A DNA stretch of 64,000 nucleotides from Sebastes aleutianus (taxonomy: Eukaryota; Chordata; Actinopteri; Perciformes; Sebastidae), in NCBI GenBank assembly GCA_916700875.1, contig CAKAKS010000039.1, positions 12,151,544 to 12,215,543 on the forward strand, in the 5' to 3' direction. Below, one piece after another: positions 1 through 13,100 of this stretch. Position 1 is the first letter of the stretch. Every line of letters starts with the position of its first letter. The position numbers and the translations under genes were made by a program. The notes beneath the pieces were generated by a model. That model saw only the letters and a program-made list of their open reading frames with translations. It ran no database searches and was not told where the DNA came from.

Positions 1-1261
1 ACGTTATAACAAGAAACTAAAACCTCCAGCGAGGTCACCGACACAATAAGCTTTAATTCTGTTAACACCAACTTTACGACCGCCTTTGAGGAGGTCAGAG
101 GTCAGAGGTTTACACGCCACCTCTCTGCCTCATAAAGCCTCCCAATAAAAGGAACTGGATCAATAAAAACAACAAAACACACACACACATACACAAAGAG
201 AAGCTAATCTATCATCTTTAAAAGTGTCTCATAAAACCTTCTTATAGACGTGCTTTTATTCAGTCTTTTGTTTCGTTATCGTTCAATCTTATTTAGTCTT
301 GTCTTTCTTTTAACAGATATACTTGTGTTGTTTTAACCTCCTCTTTATAAAGTATATTATATTGTAAAGTCATCATGTACTTTCTGAAGTCTGCTCATTA
401 ACAGTCGTTCAGCTGAAGAGCGACGGCCCGCTGATACTCAGGTTTGATTTCGAGAGTAAATTAAATTTCAAGTGAAAGACGTCGTATCTGATCTCAGCAG
501 CTGGAAGCCTCCCGGCGGCTTTGACTTCCTGTTTCAGGATGTTTTATGGCTGATGAGTATCGACTCAGAGACATCAGTCATCTGAGGGCTCAGCAGAGGA
601 AACAGCCGGCCCAAATACCTCCTGCAGCCAAACACTGTTTTAAAGGGTCAGGTCAACCAAAAGAAATCATTTTCCTCTACCGGTAGTGTTTTTTTTGTTC
701 AGGTTTAGAGATTTCAGTCTCTGAGATTTCTGCCTCAGATTGTATTTGTGATGTTCACAGCTCTGAAAAGTATTCTGGATAGTCCAGATAGCACACAGCT
801 TTTATGGGGCTTCTATGTGTACAGACGTCTCTTTCCCAATGTAAGTCTATGGGGAAAGGTCTTTTTGGGCCCAGTGGCATCATGTGACGGGCACAGAAGG
901 TGTAGTACCGCCGTTTGGCCACTACGAAAATTGGGCTCAACGACCGGCGCTCTTCCTGGGGGGTTGCATTACCGCCATCAAAACAGGAAAGAAGTGGTAA
1001 AGCCCGCCTCTGGCTTGATTTGATTGGCTGCCGGGGCCAAGTGTGACATTGACAAGCGGTGTGATTCCACTAGCCAACGTCAGCTTGCAAGTAGCCTCAT
1101 TCAGGACAGTGGGTGCTTTCCGTCTTTGAAAATATTATAGTCTTTTCAAAGTCTCCTAGTGTGTGGTCGGCATTACTAACATCACACTGAGGTACAGCTA
1201 GCGTGGTGAGCGCCAGTCAGCAGCAATAAAGTTTCAGACACACACACAGCTGAGTCCTCAC
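1..1261 (-). other. chrna7-like: chrna7-like intron 7 (partial)
   Basis: This is the intron downstream of exon 7 in the minus-strand receptor gene. It starts with a consensus GTGAGG donor just below 1262 and runs off the window edge, so the exons coding for M2-M4 and the intracellular loop are not here. A short (CA)n tract lies near 178-190. The open frames around 750-1020 show no recognisable domain and I regard them as chance or repeat-derived. Confidence 0.75.
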
Positions 1262-1456
1262 CGAGGGAGATCTTCTCTCCGGAGTCGGCGGGCAGCAGGA
1301 AGACGAGGAGAGCGAGGGTGGAGATGAGGACGCAAGGGATGAGGAGGTTGAGTCCGTAGTAGAGCGTCCTCCTCCTCATCACCACGGTGAAGGTCACGTC
1401 GGGGTACGGCTCCTTACAGCAGTCGTAGAAACGCTCGTTCCTCCGTCCAGGAACCT
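1262..1456 (-). CDS. chrna7-like: nicotinic acetylcholine receptor alpha7-like, exon 7 (loop C, CC pair, M1)
   Basis: This 195-nt exon is bounded by a CAG acceptor (1457-1459) and a GTGAGG donor (below 1262). It codes about residues 200-264 of the subunit. It contains the vicinal Cys pair in FYDCCKEPYPD, which defines an agonist-binding alpha subunit, then the run MRRRTLYYGLNLLIPCV entering transmembrane helix M1. It ends at ADSGEKISLG just before M2. The length equals that of human CHRNA7 exon 7 as I know it. The mature protein forms a pentameric acetylcholine-gated cation channel in the plasma membrane. Fish have several alpha7-group paralogues (chrna7, chrna8, chrna11 types), and I cannot choose among them without M3-M4. 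Confidence 0.95.
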
Positions 1457-1838
1457 CTGCAGACAAAACAGGCAACAACAACACTGCGGCTAACCTCCAG
1501 AGTCACACAAACCTCTGACACATGAATCAATCATATGTTCCCTCCTTTATTTTGATCTGTTCTTCTCTCTGTGCTGTAAATGAATGAATAACTGGCAGAA
1601 TAATATTGATCTGTGCAGTATAGAAGCTAAAATCAGCTTCTTGGATCTGATGCAGCGGCATGTTCTGGTGGATTGATCATGTATCAGAAGATCAGAGACG
1701 TATTTAAAACTATGTAGGGATTCATAAACCAGTAGCAGTGATTTAAAATCAGTTCTGTAATCTGCCTTATGCTCAGCAGCAGCAGTTTGAGAAATATGGA
1801 GTTGTAGGAGTGCCATATCAAAAAATAAATCTGTATAA

Positions 1839-2187
1839 GAATATGAAAATAAATGTGGAAATATAAAGAGGAATAAATAAAAGAATAAGTAAGTAAATAA
1901 ATAAATTTGGAAATATAAAGACAAATAACCTTCCTTTGCCTTCCTGCCCAGGTCGTCAATTCCTGCACACACATACTGTACTCTATTTTAAATAAAAAAT
2001 AGAGTAATTTATATGCAATAAATAAATAAATATATACAATAAATAAATGTGAAAATAAATGAGAATGCTTGTAATTATTCTTTTGTATTTTATTATCTGT
2101 CTATATATATATATATATATTTGTCTTTATACTTCCACATTTATTTATTTATTCCTCTTTATATGTCCACATTTATTTTCTTATTCT
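1839..2187. repeat. AT-rich foldback (inverted-repeat) element
   Basis: The arm at about 1839-1928 (gaatatgaaaataaatgtgg onward) is close to the reverse complement of the arm at about 2120-2187. Both carry the words AAATGTGGA, ATATAAAGAGGAATAAATA and ATAAAGACAAAT. About 190 bp of AT-rich sequence, including a (TA)n run near 2104, separates them. Part of the arm recurs near 7270-7305. Confidence 0.7.
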
Positions 2188-2869
2188 TTTATTGTTTTTC
2201 TTATTAGAAAACAGAAGATAAATGAAGCCACTGTGTAGAAAATAAAAACAAAAACCGGATAGCCACGGAAGCAGAGTCAGAAAACCATTGTTTGTAGAAA
2301 ACAGATGATACATAACATTAATAGTGTAAGTCAGGGAGGAATGCTCCTCCACACGACATGCAGGAACAAGGCCATTTCATCTCAAATGGCTCAGAAAGGT
2401 AATTTATTCCTCCACAGGAGGAGAGGTATTTAAACATTTTACAGGAAGTCAAATCCTCCCCTGGTGCTGCTGCTGCAGGGAGGCGTGAAGCCGCCTGCTG
2501 AGGACGACTAATGAGGCCCGCTCACGTTTTAGTACTGGAATAATAATCTGTTGCCATAATGTGTATGTGTATGCCAGTAATAGATTCATAACAAAAATCC
2601 CAAACAATCAATAATGGATTTTAAATAAGCACACATGGTGACAGGATTATTACCACAAGTAGCAGAAACAGAGCCTTTTTACTTCTCTCTTTATCTGTCT
2701 GTATCTACAGAGACCCTGTGGCCTTCTGCCTGGATTTTCTCTTTTCTTCTTATTTAGATTTACTCCAGATGCTACTGGGTGTCAGCAAACACGTGGGGGC
2801 ACAGCCAATAACAGCGCACAGGGTGTGCAACCCGTTCAGGTGGTCAAATAACACCGCTTTGCTACTACA

Positions 2870-3587
2870 CCCCTCGGTGATAATAACACGTTAACGCAAA
2901 TTTGTTTTAACGCCACTAATTTCTTTAACGCATTAACGCAACTTGGGATTTTTAAGTTGTAGCGGGCTAGAGTGAAGATACTGGTATCATATAAAACTAC
3001 AAAACCTAAGGAATACATTGATACCAACCATGTCATACTAGCTTGTCTTCAAGGAAGCTAAATAACGCTACAAAATTAGGCTAAATTTTGGCGAGGAAAA
3101 ACCGTCATGGACATTTTCAAAGGGGTCCCTTGACCTCTGACCTCAAGATATGTGAATGTAAATGGGTTCTATGGGTACCCACGAGTCTCCCCTTTACAGA
3201 CATGCCCACTTTATGATAATCACATGCAGTTTGGGGGCAAGTCATAGTCAAGTCAGCACACTGACACACTGACAGCTGTTGTTGCCTGTTGGGCTGCAGT
3301 GCGCCATGTTATGATTTGAGTATATTTTTTATGCTAAATGCAGTACCTGTGAGGGTTTCTGGACAATATTTGTCATTGTTTTGTGTTGTTAATTGATTTC
3401 CAATAATAAATATATACATACTTTTGCATAAAGCAGCATATTTGCCCACTCCCATGTTAATAAGAGTATTAAATACTTGACAAATCTCCCTCTAAGGTAC
3501 ATGTTGAACAGATACAAAAATTGCGATTAATTGCGATTAACGATGGACAATCATGCAATTAAATATTTTAATCGATTGACAGCCCTA
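2870..3587 (-). mobile_element. hAT-like MITE, family 1, near-complete copy
   Basis: This is one of at least seven copies of a roughly 700-bp non-autonomous repeat in the window. Its right end reads ATCGATTGACAGCCCT. The body has the family hallmarks: AATCGCGATTAA-like stretches, a central GAGGTCAGAGGTCAAGGG block (here as its reverse complement) and ACTGACAGCTGTTGTTGCC. The left terminal inverted repeat is eroded. Assignment to hAT rests only on the form of the terminus. Confidence 0.7.
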
Positions 3588-4562
3588 ATATATATATACA
3601 GCATATATATATATATTTTAGTTTGTTCTTCTCTTCTTCTTCTTTTTCTTCCTTTGTTGTGCTTCACTGTAGTTTCTGTATTTTATTGCTTTGGTTGTGT
3701 ACTGTATGGTACAGTATAGGGCATATGAAATATACTACATACTATATGGTGGCGTTGCGTGGGATGAGTGGAGGTTATTCTGTAGTTCAAACAGTGTTCA
3801 TCTAGTGATTATACACAAAGCTGAAGACTGACTGACAAAGCAAATCCAAATAAAACACCCACAAACTGACCTTTTATCTTAGAGCGAAGACAAACTGTAT
3901 GCCATTTAGACACTTCAACTTAGACCGCTGGTATTCAGTGTCTTTTGGCCCCAGTGAACTCCTCTCTTTCTGGTTATTTTACTGATGAATTAGTGGAAGA
4001 AGTGGTTTCTCTTTTATCCCTCTACATAGGAGAGCAGCATGCCTGGCTGCGTTTCATTAGCCCGTACATTTCTACATTGCTCACTACATTGGTTTTAATC
4101 TCCGCTATAGGTGATGTAGGGGGGAGGGGCAGAGAGGTAAATGGGGAAACATGCTGCTGAGATTTTCAATTAAATTCCCTGTGAACGGCCCATTGGCTGA
4201 ACAGCATCTCTGGAAGAGGCTCGCTTTCATTCCGCTGCTGCTATCTCTCTCTCCATTTCATACTCTCTTTCATCGGCCAGCACAAACAGAGGAGCTCCAG
4301 CTCCCCGGAGGCTCTGATCTGCAGGCGGCAGGCCGACCCGCAGAGGCTTTTTAATCTGTGTGTGAACGCTACACGACGACATCAAGCGCCACAAGTTTCA
4401 ATAATGTGCTGCAGACAGGTTGTTGATTAAAGGAATAGTAACATTTTGGGAAACACACTCAATATCTTTCCTTCAAAAGTGAAAGACTGTTATCAATGTA
4501 ATACAAATGTTGAACGAGACTAAATAACTTGTTAGGTTGAATTTTTTATAGTGTAACCTTGT

Positions 4563-5520
4563 AGGGGTGGGAAAAAATTACATATTTATCACAATTTTTT
4601 TTTTTTTTACGATTTGGAAATTCATTTTTTAGCGAGCTGAAACGAGAAAGTAGAAAACTTTGGAGGGTCTGCGTGGATACGACCTGCACCCTCGCATGTT
4701 AAATCCAGCGTGGTAAACTCCAGTAAAGTCTGGAAACACTTTGGGTTTCACACATTGCAGGAAAAGCAGAGCTAGACATCACGGCTAAAGCTGCATGCTA
4801 ACTCTGTCATGGACAGGAAATGTTATCGTATTGCGGTAACGTGCGGTCAAGCCGGCCGTCACTCTCATCTCCGTGGTCAAATGGGCCGACGCTACAACTG
4901 TAGAGCACCCATATACTGACATTTATGTTAAATGCATTCAAACGGCCCCGATGGAGCTGACCATGGATGTATAAAGAGAACGGAGCTGACGGGAGAGCTA
5001 GAGACCACCTTGGAGAAGTTAGAGGAAGTAGATACGTGTGACTACGTCGGGTTTTCAAAATAAGGTGTTAACAAAGGGAACTGTAGATACAAAATACATA
5101 TATGGAAATAATATTGATTGGATTATATTAACCAGAAGTATATTAAGTATATTACATGTCCCTTATAAATTAAAAAGAAAATACCACTAATTTGTGAGGG
5201 GAATGTCTTTATTCTTTGAGTTTTGGGTTGCTGGAATTTTTTTATAAATAATTCCTGACAATGACTGATATATTTGACTTCAGGATATCTCTGACTACAT
5301 ACATGCTGAAAATCAAACATTCTTACTGGATTAATTTAGATATTTTCCAAAGTAAAAGTCTCTAGAAGTGTATGAGTCAACTCTTCCCCATGGTCTAATG
5401 TTAAAATAGTTAACAAAAATCACAATAAATCGTAATATCGAATCGCAATACTTAAAAATCGCAATGCATATCGAATCAGCACCCAAGTATCGAGATAGAT
5501 AAGTGTATCGTCCCAGTCCT
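4563..5520 (-). mobile_element. Non-autonomous DNA transposon, family 2 copy
   Basis: The left end AGGGGTGGGAAAAAAT and the right end ATCGTCCCAGTCCT (reverse complement AGGACTGGGACGAT) form imperfect terminal inverted repeats. Related copies lie at about 14815-15761, 20301-20715, 30543-31350 and 32226-32836. Shared internal words include CACTTCTAGGGAC and TTTGGAAAATATCTA. The roughly 80-codon open frame inside recurs between copies only because the repeat recurs. Confidence 0.7.
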
Positions 5521-6972
5521 ATTACCCTGTGACCTCACTGTCCCACGTGTTTCAGGCTCAAACTATTTCTTGTTTCTAGTCTCTTCCACCTGATCCTCTC
5601 CTGTTGTTTGCTTTATAACACAATGTGCTCATTTCAAAACGTCAGGGGAGAAGCCTTTTTCAATCATTTACCTGATTTAATGAATGACAATATTTAGATT
5701 TTGATGCAGTTTAATGAGGATAAAGATGCACGACCAGCAGATCTCCAGAGCTTCACTCGTAATCCTGTGAGAACACATGTAAACACGCAGCAGATGTGTG
5801 CGTGATCAGGCCGCTTTACGACTGTATTAAAACATTAATCTGTGTGTCAACATCTGCCTCGCAGCATCGCATGATAAAATCAAAGCGGGAAAAGAAATCA
5901 GAGCTGAAGTTTGACGATGTAAATGTCACTTATTGGTCACGCTTTGCTGCATGATCTGGCATTTGTGAGCGTCCGATGGTTTGAACACGGCCTGCAGGCA
6001 GCAGTTCTCCCATCAGCCTTCAGGTTCACTGAGCTGCTCGCAGCAGCAGGAGGATTTAATTACCAGCAGATTAATGGTGGATGGGAGCGCTGATATGAAA
6101 CCGGTTCCTCTGAGCTGCTTCGCGGTTTTAACGGACGAGTCTGCAGGCCGCCACGTTCAGATGTAACATCTACATCCCGTCGCTGTCGGCAAGAAAACTC
6201 CTAAATGTATGTGTTCAGAAACTAATTAAAACAACTTGTTTGTTTTGCCGGAAACCTGCTGCACGCTCAGTTGGGAATCTCACCGTGAAATGAGCTTCCT
6301 AAAGTTTCTTCCCTTATTTCCCCTCTAAGATTTTCCTTTAATGGCGAGTTCATATAGGGAACGGAAGCGCCACGCTATGTTAATTGTCGCGCGAGCTGAA
6401 GCCTGGCTGTTCACATCATCATCCGGGAGAACAGCAGTGAGAGAAGGAAGGGAAGTAATAAGCATTCGTAGGATGCATATTTTATCATCTTATCAGAATC
6501 AGATCATTTATATCACATATATAGTAGATTATCAGTGTGTTTTCTTGCCAGATTCGCTCACGGCAAGCAAAGAAAATAGACCAGACACCGAAACTATCGC
6601 TGTGGATCAGACAAAACTACTTGGTTAGGTTTAGGAAAACATCGTGGTGTGGATTACAATAAGTATGTATGTACGTGAGTTAAGTTATGTACATAAATTA
6701 AATAAATAAATCAAAGCTCCTGTTTTTAACCAGGGTGTTTAATAAGACGAGTGTTAAATGGAACACACAGGAAGTTCATTCAGGGACTTACTTGAACATA
6801 TAACTGACGACAACATGTTCAAGTGTGAAAAGTGGAATCAACGAAATCAGACTCGTGTCTCGTTTTAAACGTTTAGCAACAGGCCAGGGTGACTAACACA
6901 AACAAACAAACAACTTACAAATAAAAAAATAACATCTCATGTTCCCTCTTTAAGAAGTTCATGCACTCTCAC

Positions 6973-7140
6973 CCACGAGGTCCCACTCTCCGTTGGCGAT
7001 GTATCCGGTGATGTCGGCCTCGATCATCTGCAGGTCCAGAGACCAGCCGCCGTACGTCCACGAGCCGAACTTCAGGTCGCAGCGCTGAACGTCGAACGGA
7101 AACCAGCGAACATCGATGTAACAGGTGCTCTTAAATATTC
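6973..7140 (-). CDS. chrna7-like: nicotinic acetylcholine receptor alpha7-like, exon 6 (Cys-loop, loop B)
   Basis: This 168-nt exon has a TAG acceptor (7141-7143) and a GTGAGA donor. It codes about residues 144-199. It begins at IFKST and holds the full Cys-loop, C-YIDVRWFPFDVQR-C, with the 13-residue spacing diagnostic of pentameric ligand-gated channels and the FPF core that couples binding to gating. It then holds the loop-B tryptophan region (WTYGGWSLDL) and ends at NGEWDLV plus one base of a split codon. The length equals that of CHRNA7 exon 6. No frame disruption is visible. Confidence 0.96.
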
Positions 7141-10102
7141 CTACAAATAAAATGAGTGGAAGAGGTAAATAAAAAAAAAGGTAACGCTTTATAATAACCA
7201 TCATTTAAAAATGGTAAATTGATAGTTAATTAAACTTAGTATAAATAACTATACTTACTATAAATAAAAGAATAAACAAATGTGGAAATATAAAGAAAAA
7301 TAACAAAATAGAAAATAATAATTATAAGCATTTTAATTTATTTCCACATGTATTTCTGTTTTTATTTATTTATATATTTTTAAAAATATAGATTTAATTA
7401 ATTTTTGCATATACATGACAATTTTTCTGTAAATTTATATATATACAAAAAAAAGATGTATTTATTTTTATATAATGACATTCATTTATTTGTATCCCTT
7501 TACTTTTTTCCCAATTGCTTTCAGAAAAAGATGTAAAAGAAAATGAAAATAATGTTTGTGTTTGCTTGAGTGTCAGCAGGAGATCAATATCAAATATACA
7601 AAAACTAATTCATGGAAAACGTAAAGAGGCAAAATAGAGAAAAACACTAGGACGAATTAATGGAAAAGATAAAACCCTAAAAGTTGAAAAAATTATTGAT
7701 AGACAACAGAGAAAAAGAGGATTTGTCCAACAGAAACCACACGACTCTGAACACAGAATTCAGAAATAAGAATAGAAATATAACAAGATGAAGCCCAGAC
7801 AGAAGACTGGCTGCTGTTTACTGACTGAATTTAGATAGCGAGGGATCGAACAAACTCTATGTTGAAAAGTAGATAAGAAGTGGTTTAAAGTGGATTTTGT
7901 TTGTTTTTCACGGGTAAACAAGAAAGCGTGTCTGTTCTCCCTCAGGAGGACGATGTTTGAGCTTTCCATTAACTTTGTGTGGATCAGCTGGGAAATCCAA
8001 TCTGTTCCCAAACCAGCCTCCAAAAACAAAGATGAAAGTTTAATGATCCCCGAGAGGAATCAGGACGCTGCTGCACCACAAAGTAACCGGATACAGCAAA
8101 GAAGACTTGAGAAAATGGTGAATAAGAATAATATGGATAACAGTTTATAAACGCAGAATAATCACAGTTTGAACTGATTACAAATTAACTTAAAGCATTC
8201 TGGCTATAATATATACATTAAATAGGGCTGTCAATCGATTGAAATAGTTAATCGTGATTAATCGCAAATTAATCACACATTTTTTTATCTGTTCAAAATG
8301 TACCTTAAAGGGAGATTTGTCAAGTATTTAATACTCTTATCAACATGGGAGTGGACAAATATGCTGCTTTATGCAAACGTATGTATATATTTATTATTGT
8401 AAATCAATCAACAACACAAAACAATGACGTATATTGTCCAGAAACCCTCACAGGTACTGCATTTAGAATAAAGAATATGCTCAAATCATAACATGGCAAA
8501 CTGCAGCCCAACAGGCAACAACAGCTGTCAGTGTGTCAGTGTGCTGACTTGACTATGACTTGCCCCAAACTGCATGTGATTATCATAAAGTGGGTATGTC
8601 TGTAAAGGGGAGACTCGTGGGTACCCATAGAACACCTTTTCATTCACATATCTGGAGGTCAGAGGTCAAGGGACCCCTATGAAAATGGACATGACAGTTT
8701 TTGATTGCCCAAATTTAGCGCAAGTTTGGAGCGTTATTTAACCTCCTTCACGACAAGCTAGTGCGACATGGTTGGTACCAATGGATTCATTAGGTTTTCT
8801 ATATGATACCAGTATCTTCACTCTAGCTTTAAAACTGAACCGCTACAACCTAAAAATCACAAGTTGCATTCATGCGTTTAAGAAATTAGTGGCGTTAAAA
8901 TGAATTATTGTGTTAACTTTGACAGCCCTAGAATAAAGATAACTGATGAACTACAGAGAAAGTGGTGAATTAAGTGGCAAGAAAAATATGGATTACAGTT
9001 TATAAGTGCAGAAAAATTACAGTTTGAAATGATTACAAATGAACATCATGCATTCTGGCTATAATATATACACAAATACTGGATGTATAATGTAATTAAA
9101 GGGTGTTTGTGTTAATAGTTTATCTAAATTTCAATTGATTTGTCCTGCTGAGAATAAACTGTGGTGGCATTGTGTCATTTTTTATTGTTTTTATTGGCAA
9201 ATCCTTTAGAGTTCCTTCAGCTGTTTTTGCTTCGATTTATGTTATAGTTCTATTAAATCACATTTTCTTTTCTTTCACTGCTGAAACGTGAAGCCTGAGC
9301 TCATCTCTGTCATCGTACACACCCCCAACTCGCACCAATCAATGTCAGCTGTCAGTGGTAATGGAGCTGTTACCGCTTTTATTTGTTATTGATTTCTGCT
9401 CAGCTGATGGGTTTCCCTCCTCTTCCTGACTTGTTACGGTTCAGTTTGCAGCAAGAAAACATGTTTATGTGATGTCTTCACTTTCTGACGCTGTTTGTGT
9501 CCAAATCAAATATTAAAGAAAATAGGGAAAAGAAGTCCTTAATTAAAAGACGTCCTTGTCTCTGCATGTTACACAGTCGTGTCTCTATCAGCAGGCTGGT
9601 TGAAAGTCATGATGAGTTTCAGTTCGTCAACGAGGACCATAACTCCTCCTGTTGGCCCCTTGACCTCATGTTGACCCTCCTGCCCGACCTCCATAAAACT
9701 GCTGGCTACATTTCTGTCAGGGTTTAATGGAGTCTTTCACCAAAACCCATCAGAGGAAGTGTGAGGCTCTTTACTGGGTGTTGTAACAATTTCTAATCTC
9801 CATCTGTAGAGTTTTATTATTAACACCTAGAATATTCTTCTTATGATCAATATCATTATCTTTTTCATTGTATTTATTTGTATTTATGATGTTAATCCTA
9901 AAATGATTATGACTATTATTTCATCCTTCTTATTTGTTATAATTGTTTTGTTCAAGCTCTGTACGTCACCTTGTTCTTGAATGTGACCCTTGGATTGAAT
10001 GTGTTTCCCCTTTCTTTTAACTCTTTAATCTAACAGGTGAGGGGGCTTGTTCGCGGTAGGAGCGGTCTGTCTAGCAGTGGGAGGAGCCTCTGGGTGTGTT
10101 AC
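7141..10102 (-). other. chrna7-like: chrna7-like intron 5
   Basis: This 3.0-kb intron contains AT-rich low complexity (7200-7700), a retroposon-tail-like segment near 8033-8110 (TTTAATGATCCCCGAGAGGA), a complete hAT-like MITE (8224-8929) and a roughly 115-bp block repeated on both sides of that MITE. No exon was found. Confidence 0.7.
8224..8929 (+). mobile_element. hAT-like MITE, family 1, complete copy
   Basis: Both termini are present: AGGGCTGTCAA at the left and TTGACAGCCCT at the right, an 11-bp perfect terminal inverted repeat. The 706-bp interior codes for nothing recognisable. I could not see a convincing 8-bp target duplication. The opposite-orientation copies at 2870-3587, 24105-24636 and 62296-62825 share its body. 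Confidence 0.75.
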
Positions 10103-10182
10103 CTGGTGGCAGGTACTGGCAGTAGCCGGTGGAGTTGACCAGGATGTTGGTGTGGAAGGAGGCATCGAACCTTTCATCAGCG
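10103..10182 (-). CDS. chrna7-like: nicotinic acetylcholine receptor alpha7-like, exon 5 (loop E region)
   Basis: This 80-nt exon has a CAG acceptor (10183-10185) and a GTAAC donor below 10103. Together with two bases from exon 4 it codes ADERFDASFHTNILVNSTG, then YCQYLPP, about residues 117-143. NST is a potential N-glycosylation site. This is the complementary-face strand region just before the Cys-loop. The exon length equals that of CHRNA7 exon 5, and the phases match exons 4 and 6. Confidence 0.95.
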
Positions 10183-13100
10183 CTGTGGAGAGAGACGGAT
10201 TATCAGTCAGTGTCCATCAGAGGTCGCCGAGTGTAGATCATAGATTCATCAAGGTTACAGCTGATCACACACACACGTTTGTCCTTTTATACTTGTGACT
10301 GACATAATCCATCATCTATAACCTCTATAACACTATCGAAACCTGACCAGGTCAGAGGTCAAGGGACCCCTTTGAAAATGGCTATGCCAGTTTTTCCTCC
10401 CCAATATTTAGCCTAAGTTTGGAGCGTCATTATCGTGTTAACTTTGACGACCCTAGTTTTATTGTCTAATAAATTTAAAAAGGGGAAAAAAATGAAAGTT
10501 TCATCTTTAAAACATATGTAAAAACATCAACAGTGAGTTAACAAGAGATCAGGACTGTGTCTGCAGACTAAACTCTTCTGGTTAAAGAACACACACATAG
10601 TACCACAACACAAACACAGGGCCGAGGCTTCCTGTCAATATCAATACTTCTGATCTCCAAACACAAACAGACACACCAGATTTCAGATTCCAGCTCTCTG
10701 CCTTTAATGTTGTTTGTGTGGGAAACAGCTGTTCTGCTTCATTACTAAACCATAAAGGTAATGTTTATCAACGTACTGAAGACAGCCGGTTGACTTTTTA
10801 ATATTTCAAGAGACAGAAAATAGAGTTTTCCTCTTTTTCCAGAGAGCAGATCTTGTTTGGATTCTTGCTGTTGCAGCTGAACTTTTGTAGAAAAATAAAT
10901 GTTTTCTGTCTGATATTCTGAGGAAAAGAAGCAGACTGTGTGAATACAACCTGGAGTCTTTTTTCAGTAATGCATTAACCCTAACTTTGACAAAAACAAC
11001 TGAACTTTAAAATCCAATAACTGAATAATTGAATTAGAAAATATTAATGATATAAATAAAAGTTAATAGGAGTGTATTTTCCTCAGTCTATAGGTTACGT
11101 ATAAACTTGAGTTAGTCTGTCACAGTCTGTTGAAAGGAGCAACTCCTAAAGTTAACAACAGTAAGATGAGGTTTACGAAAAGGGTCGTGTCATGATAGCA
11201 GAAATTTAGTAGTCGATGCCAATACCAGCTGTTTGGGCCAAATCGTTGCTCTCCACACACTATAGGAACAAAATGTCATTATGTGTGTCGTCTCTCACAT
11301 TTTACACGTCTGGTATTGTTTGAAAAATCTTTTGGTGTGGGCCAGCCTTAAGTCTGCTCCAACGTGTTCAAAAACAAAGTTATTAACCCCCTGAGACCCA
11401 CAATAGACCCACTTTTAGGGGGGTGCAGGGGGTCTTTAGGGGGAGATAGCAGGTCAACAGTAGATGTCACATAGAAGTGGTGTACATTATCTGAAAGCTG
11501 GTGTGTCAAGTTGTTCTAGTCGTAAATCAGAAATAAACATGGATTAATGAATTAATGAATTTTTAAAAATGAATTGTTAAAGCGTTTAAAGGTTTAAAAC
11601 TTTATGATAGAAGTATATGATGGTCATCCCCATGCTCTATTATTAAGTTGTTGCAGCAATTTTTGGGTTGATACCATTTGTGACACAGATTTGGTGCTAA
11701 ATTTAACCATTTTTTACAGCTTGAGAATTGATAAAAAATTATCAATAATCCCTCCAAAATACCACATTAAGACACCAAGACCTTGAGGAACACCATAGAA
11801 AAAGCCATGCTGTGATTTGGAATCAAAAACTTTTGACATTTTGAAATATCTGAAAGAATTGCATTTTTCGGCAATTAAATGGCGAGCACTTCTGTTGTAA
11901 ACTGCTCAGAAACCCCCTTATTGTCAATCTAGCTAGGAAAGCCATCCATCCTCTGAATGCTCTAGGTCTCTAGTTTGTGGCTGTAAAGTTTCATGAGCCT
12001 GTGATTATCCTAGAGGTCACCACAGGTCATTTTATACAGTGAGGTCAAGTTTCAAAGAATGGTCTCACTACAATGAAATGGCTACTATGGGGACTAACAT
12101 CATCACACATGAATACAGTTGGGCTCAGTGGATCCACAACAGTCTCAGCTTTACAGTGACCAATGGATTCTTTAGGTTTTCTAGTTCCATATGATATCTG
12201 TAGCTTCACTCTAGCTTTAAAACTGAACCTAGTAGAGCCTCTGAAAGCCAGTAAAGTCAGTCTGGATCGCCTGCTATCTGCGGGCATCACTGTTGCTGTG
12301 TATCATCCAAAGATCTGTGTTTTTCTCATCATATAGGAACTGGAGTTAGTGGCCGAAGGACCATGTTGGCTAAAAGAAAAGTCATTAAGTAAAACTACAG
12401 AAAGTTTGCTGTAAAGTTGACCCGGTGCCCAGTACTAATTCAAAGGCAGGCTCTGGTGCCGTCCACCGGCCCCTTCTCATTAAAGCCAGCCAGGTCAATA
12501 TCCCCTCTGACAGTGTCCCCCTCCCACCAGGATCACACGGCGCTCCTCGACGCTGCTCGGTTAATGAGCTGAAACGCTCGGCAGCATCCAGCGGAGAGCC
12601 TCCCACCATAGATATAATGCCCCCCACAGCCACAGCTCTGATGTGTGAGTTACTGTAACAGTGAGATGTTAATCCTGACAGGGAGAGGACATATCTATAG
12701 CGCTGATAACAGGAGAGAATTAGCTTGTTTACTGAATCAGAACTGAGTGAGTGGTCTTTGGCCTCGTTCAGGGCGTCAAACTAAAACATCCTCAATCCAC
12801 CACAGACACATTGATCCTCCGCTTTACCCAGAAGGCACTGGGGTGCAATGATCACCCATGGAGCATCGTGTCTTTCAAATCCAGCTTTCAACCAACAGCA
12901 GAACTTTAAGAAGTTTGGTTTTGTCGTGAGTGATGGAAGAAAACTTTACTGTTTCTCTTAACTACAGTTTAGAAGTCAAGAAACTTCAAGTCTAAAGAAT
13001 TTTACACGGATGAATATTCAGTGTACGAACAAAACACATCAATAATGATTAAGTTACGTTTTGTTTATGACCAGTAAACTGTCGATGCTCAAGAGAGACG

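Larger units (their letters stand above)
1457..6972 (-). other. chrna7-like: chrna7-like intron 6
   Basis: This 5.5-kb intron holds an AT-rich foldback element (1839-2187), a hAT-like MITE (about 2870-3587), a second repeat family copy (4563-5520) and AT-rich low complexity. A fragment near 6590-6650 matches a repeat seen again near 34780 and 38050 (core CTACTTGGTTAGGTTTAG). I found no coding exon in it. Confidence 0.7.

Noticed and set aside
4807..5058. About 83-codon frame repeated at 15141-15392
   Set aside because: The similarity comes from the shared family-2 transposon copies. No codon-level sign of a gene.
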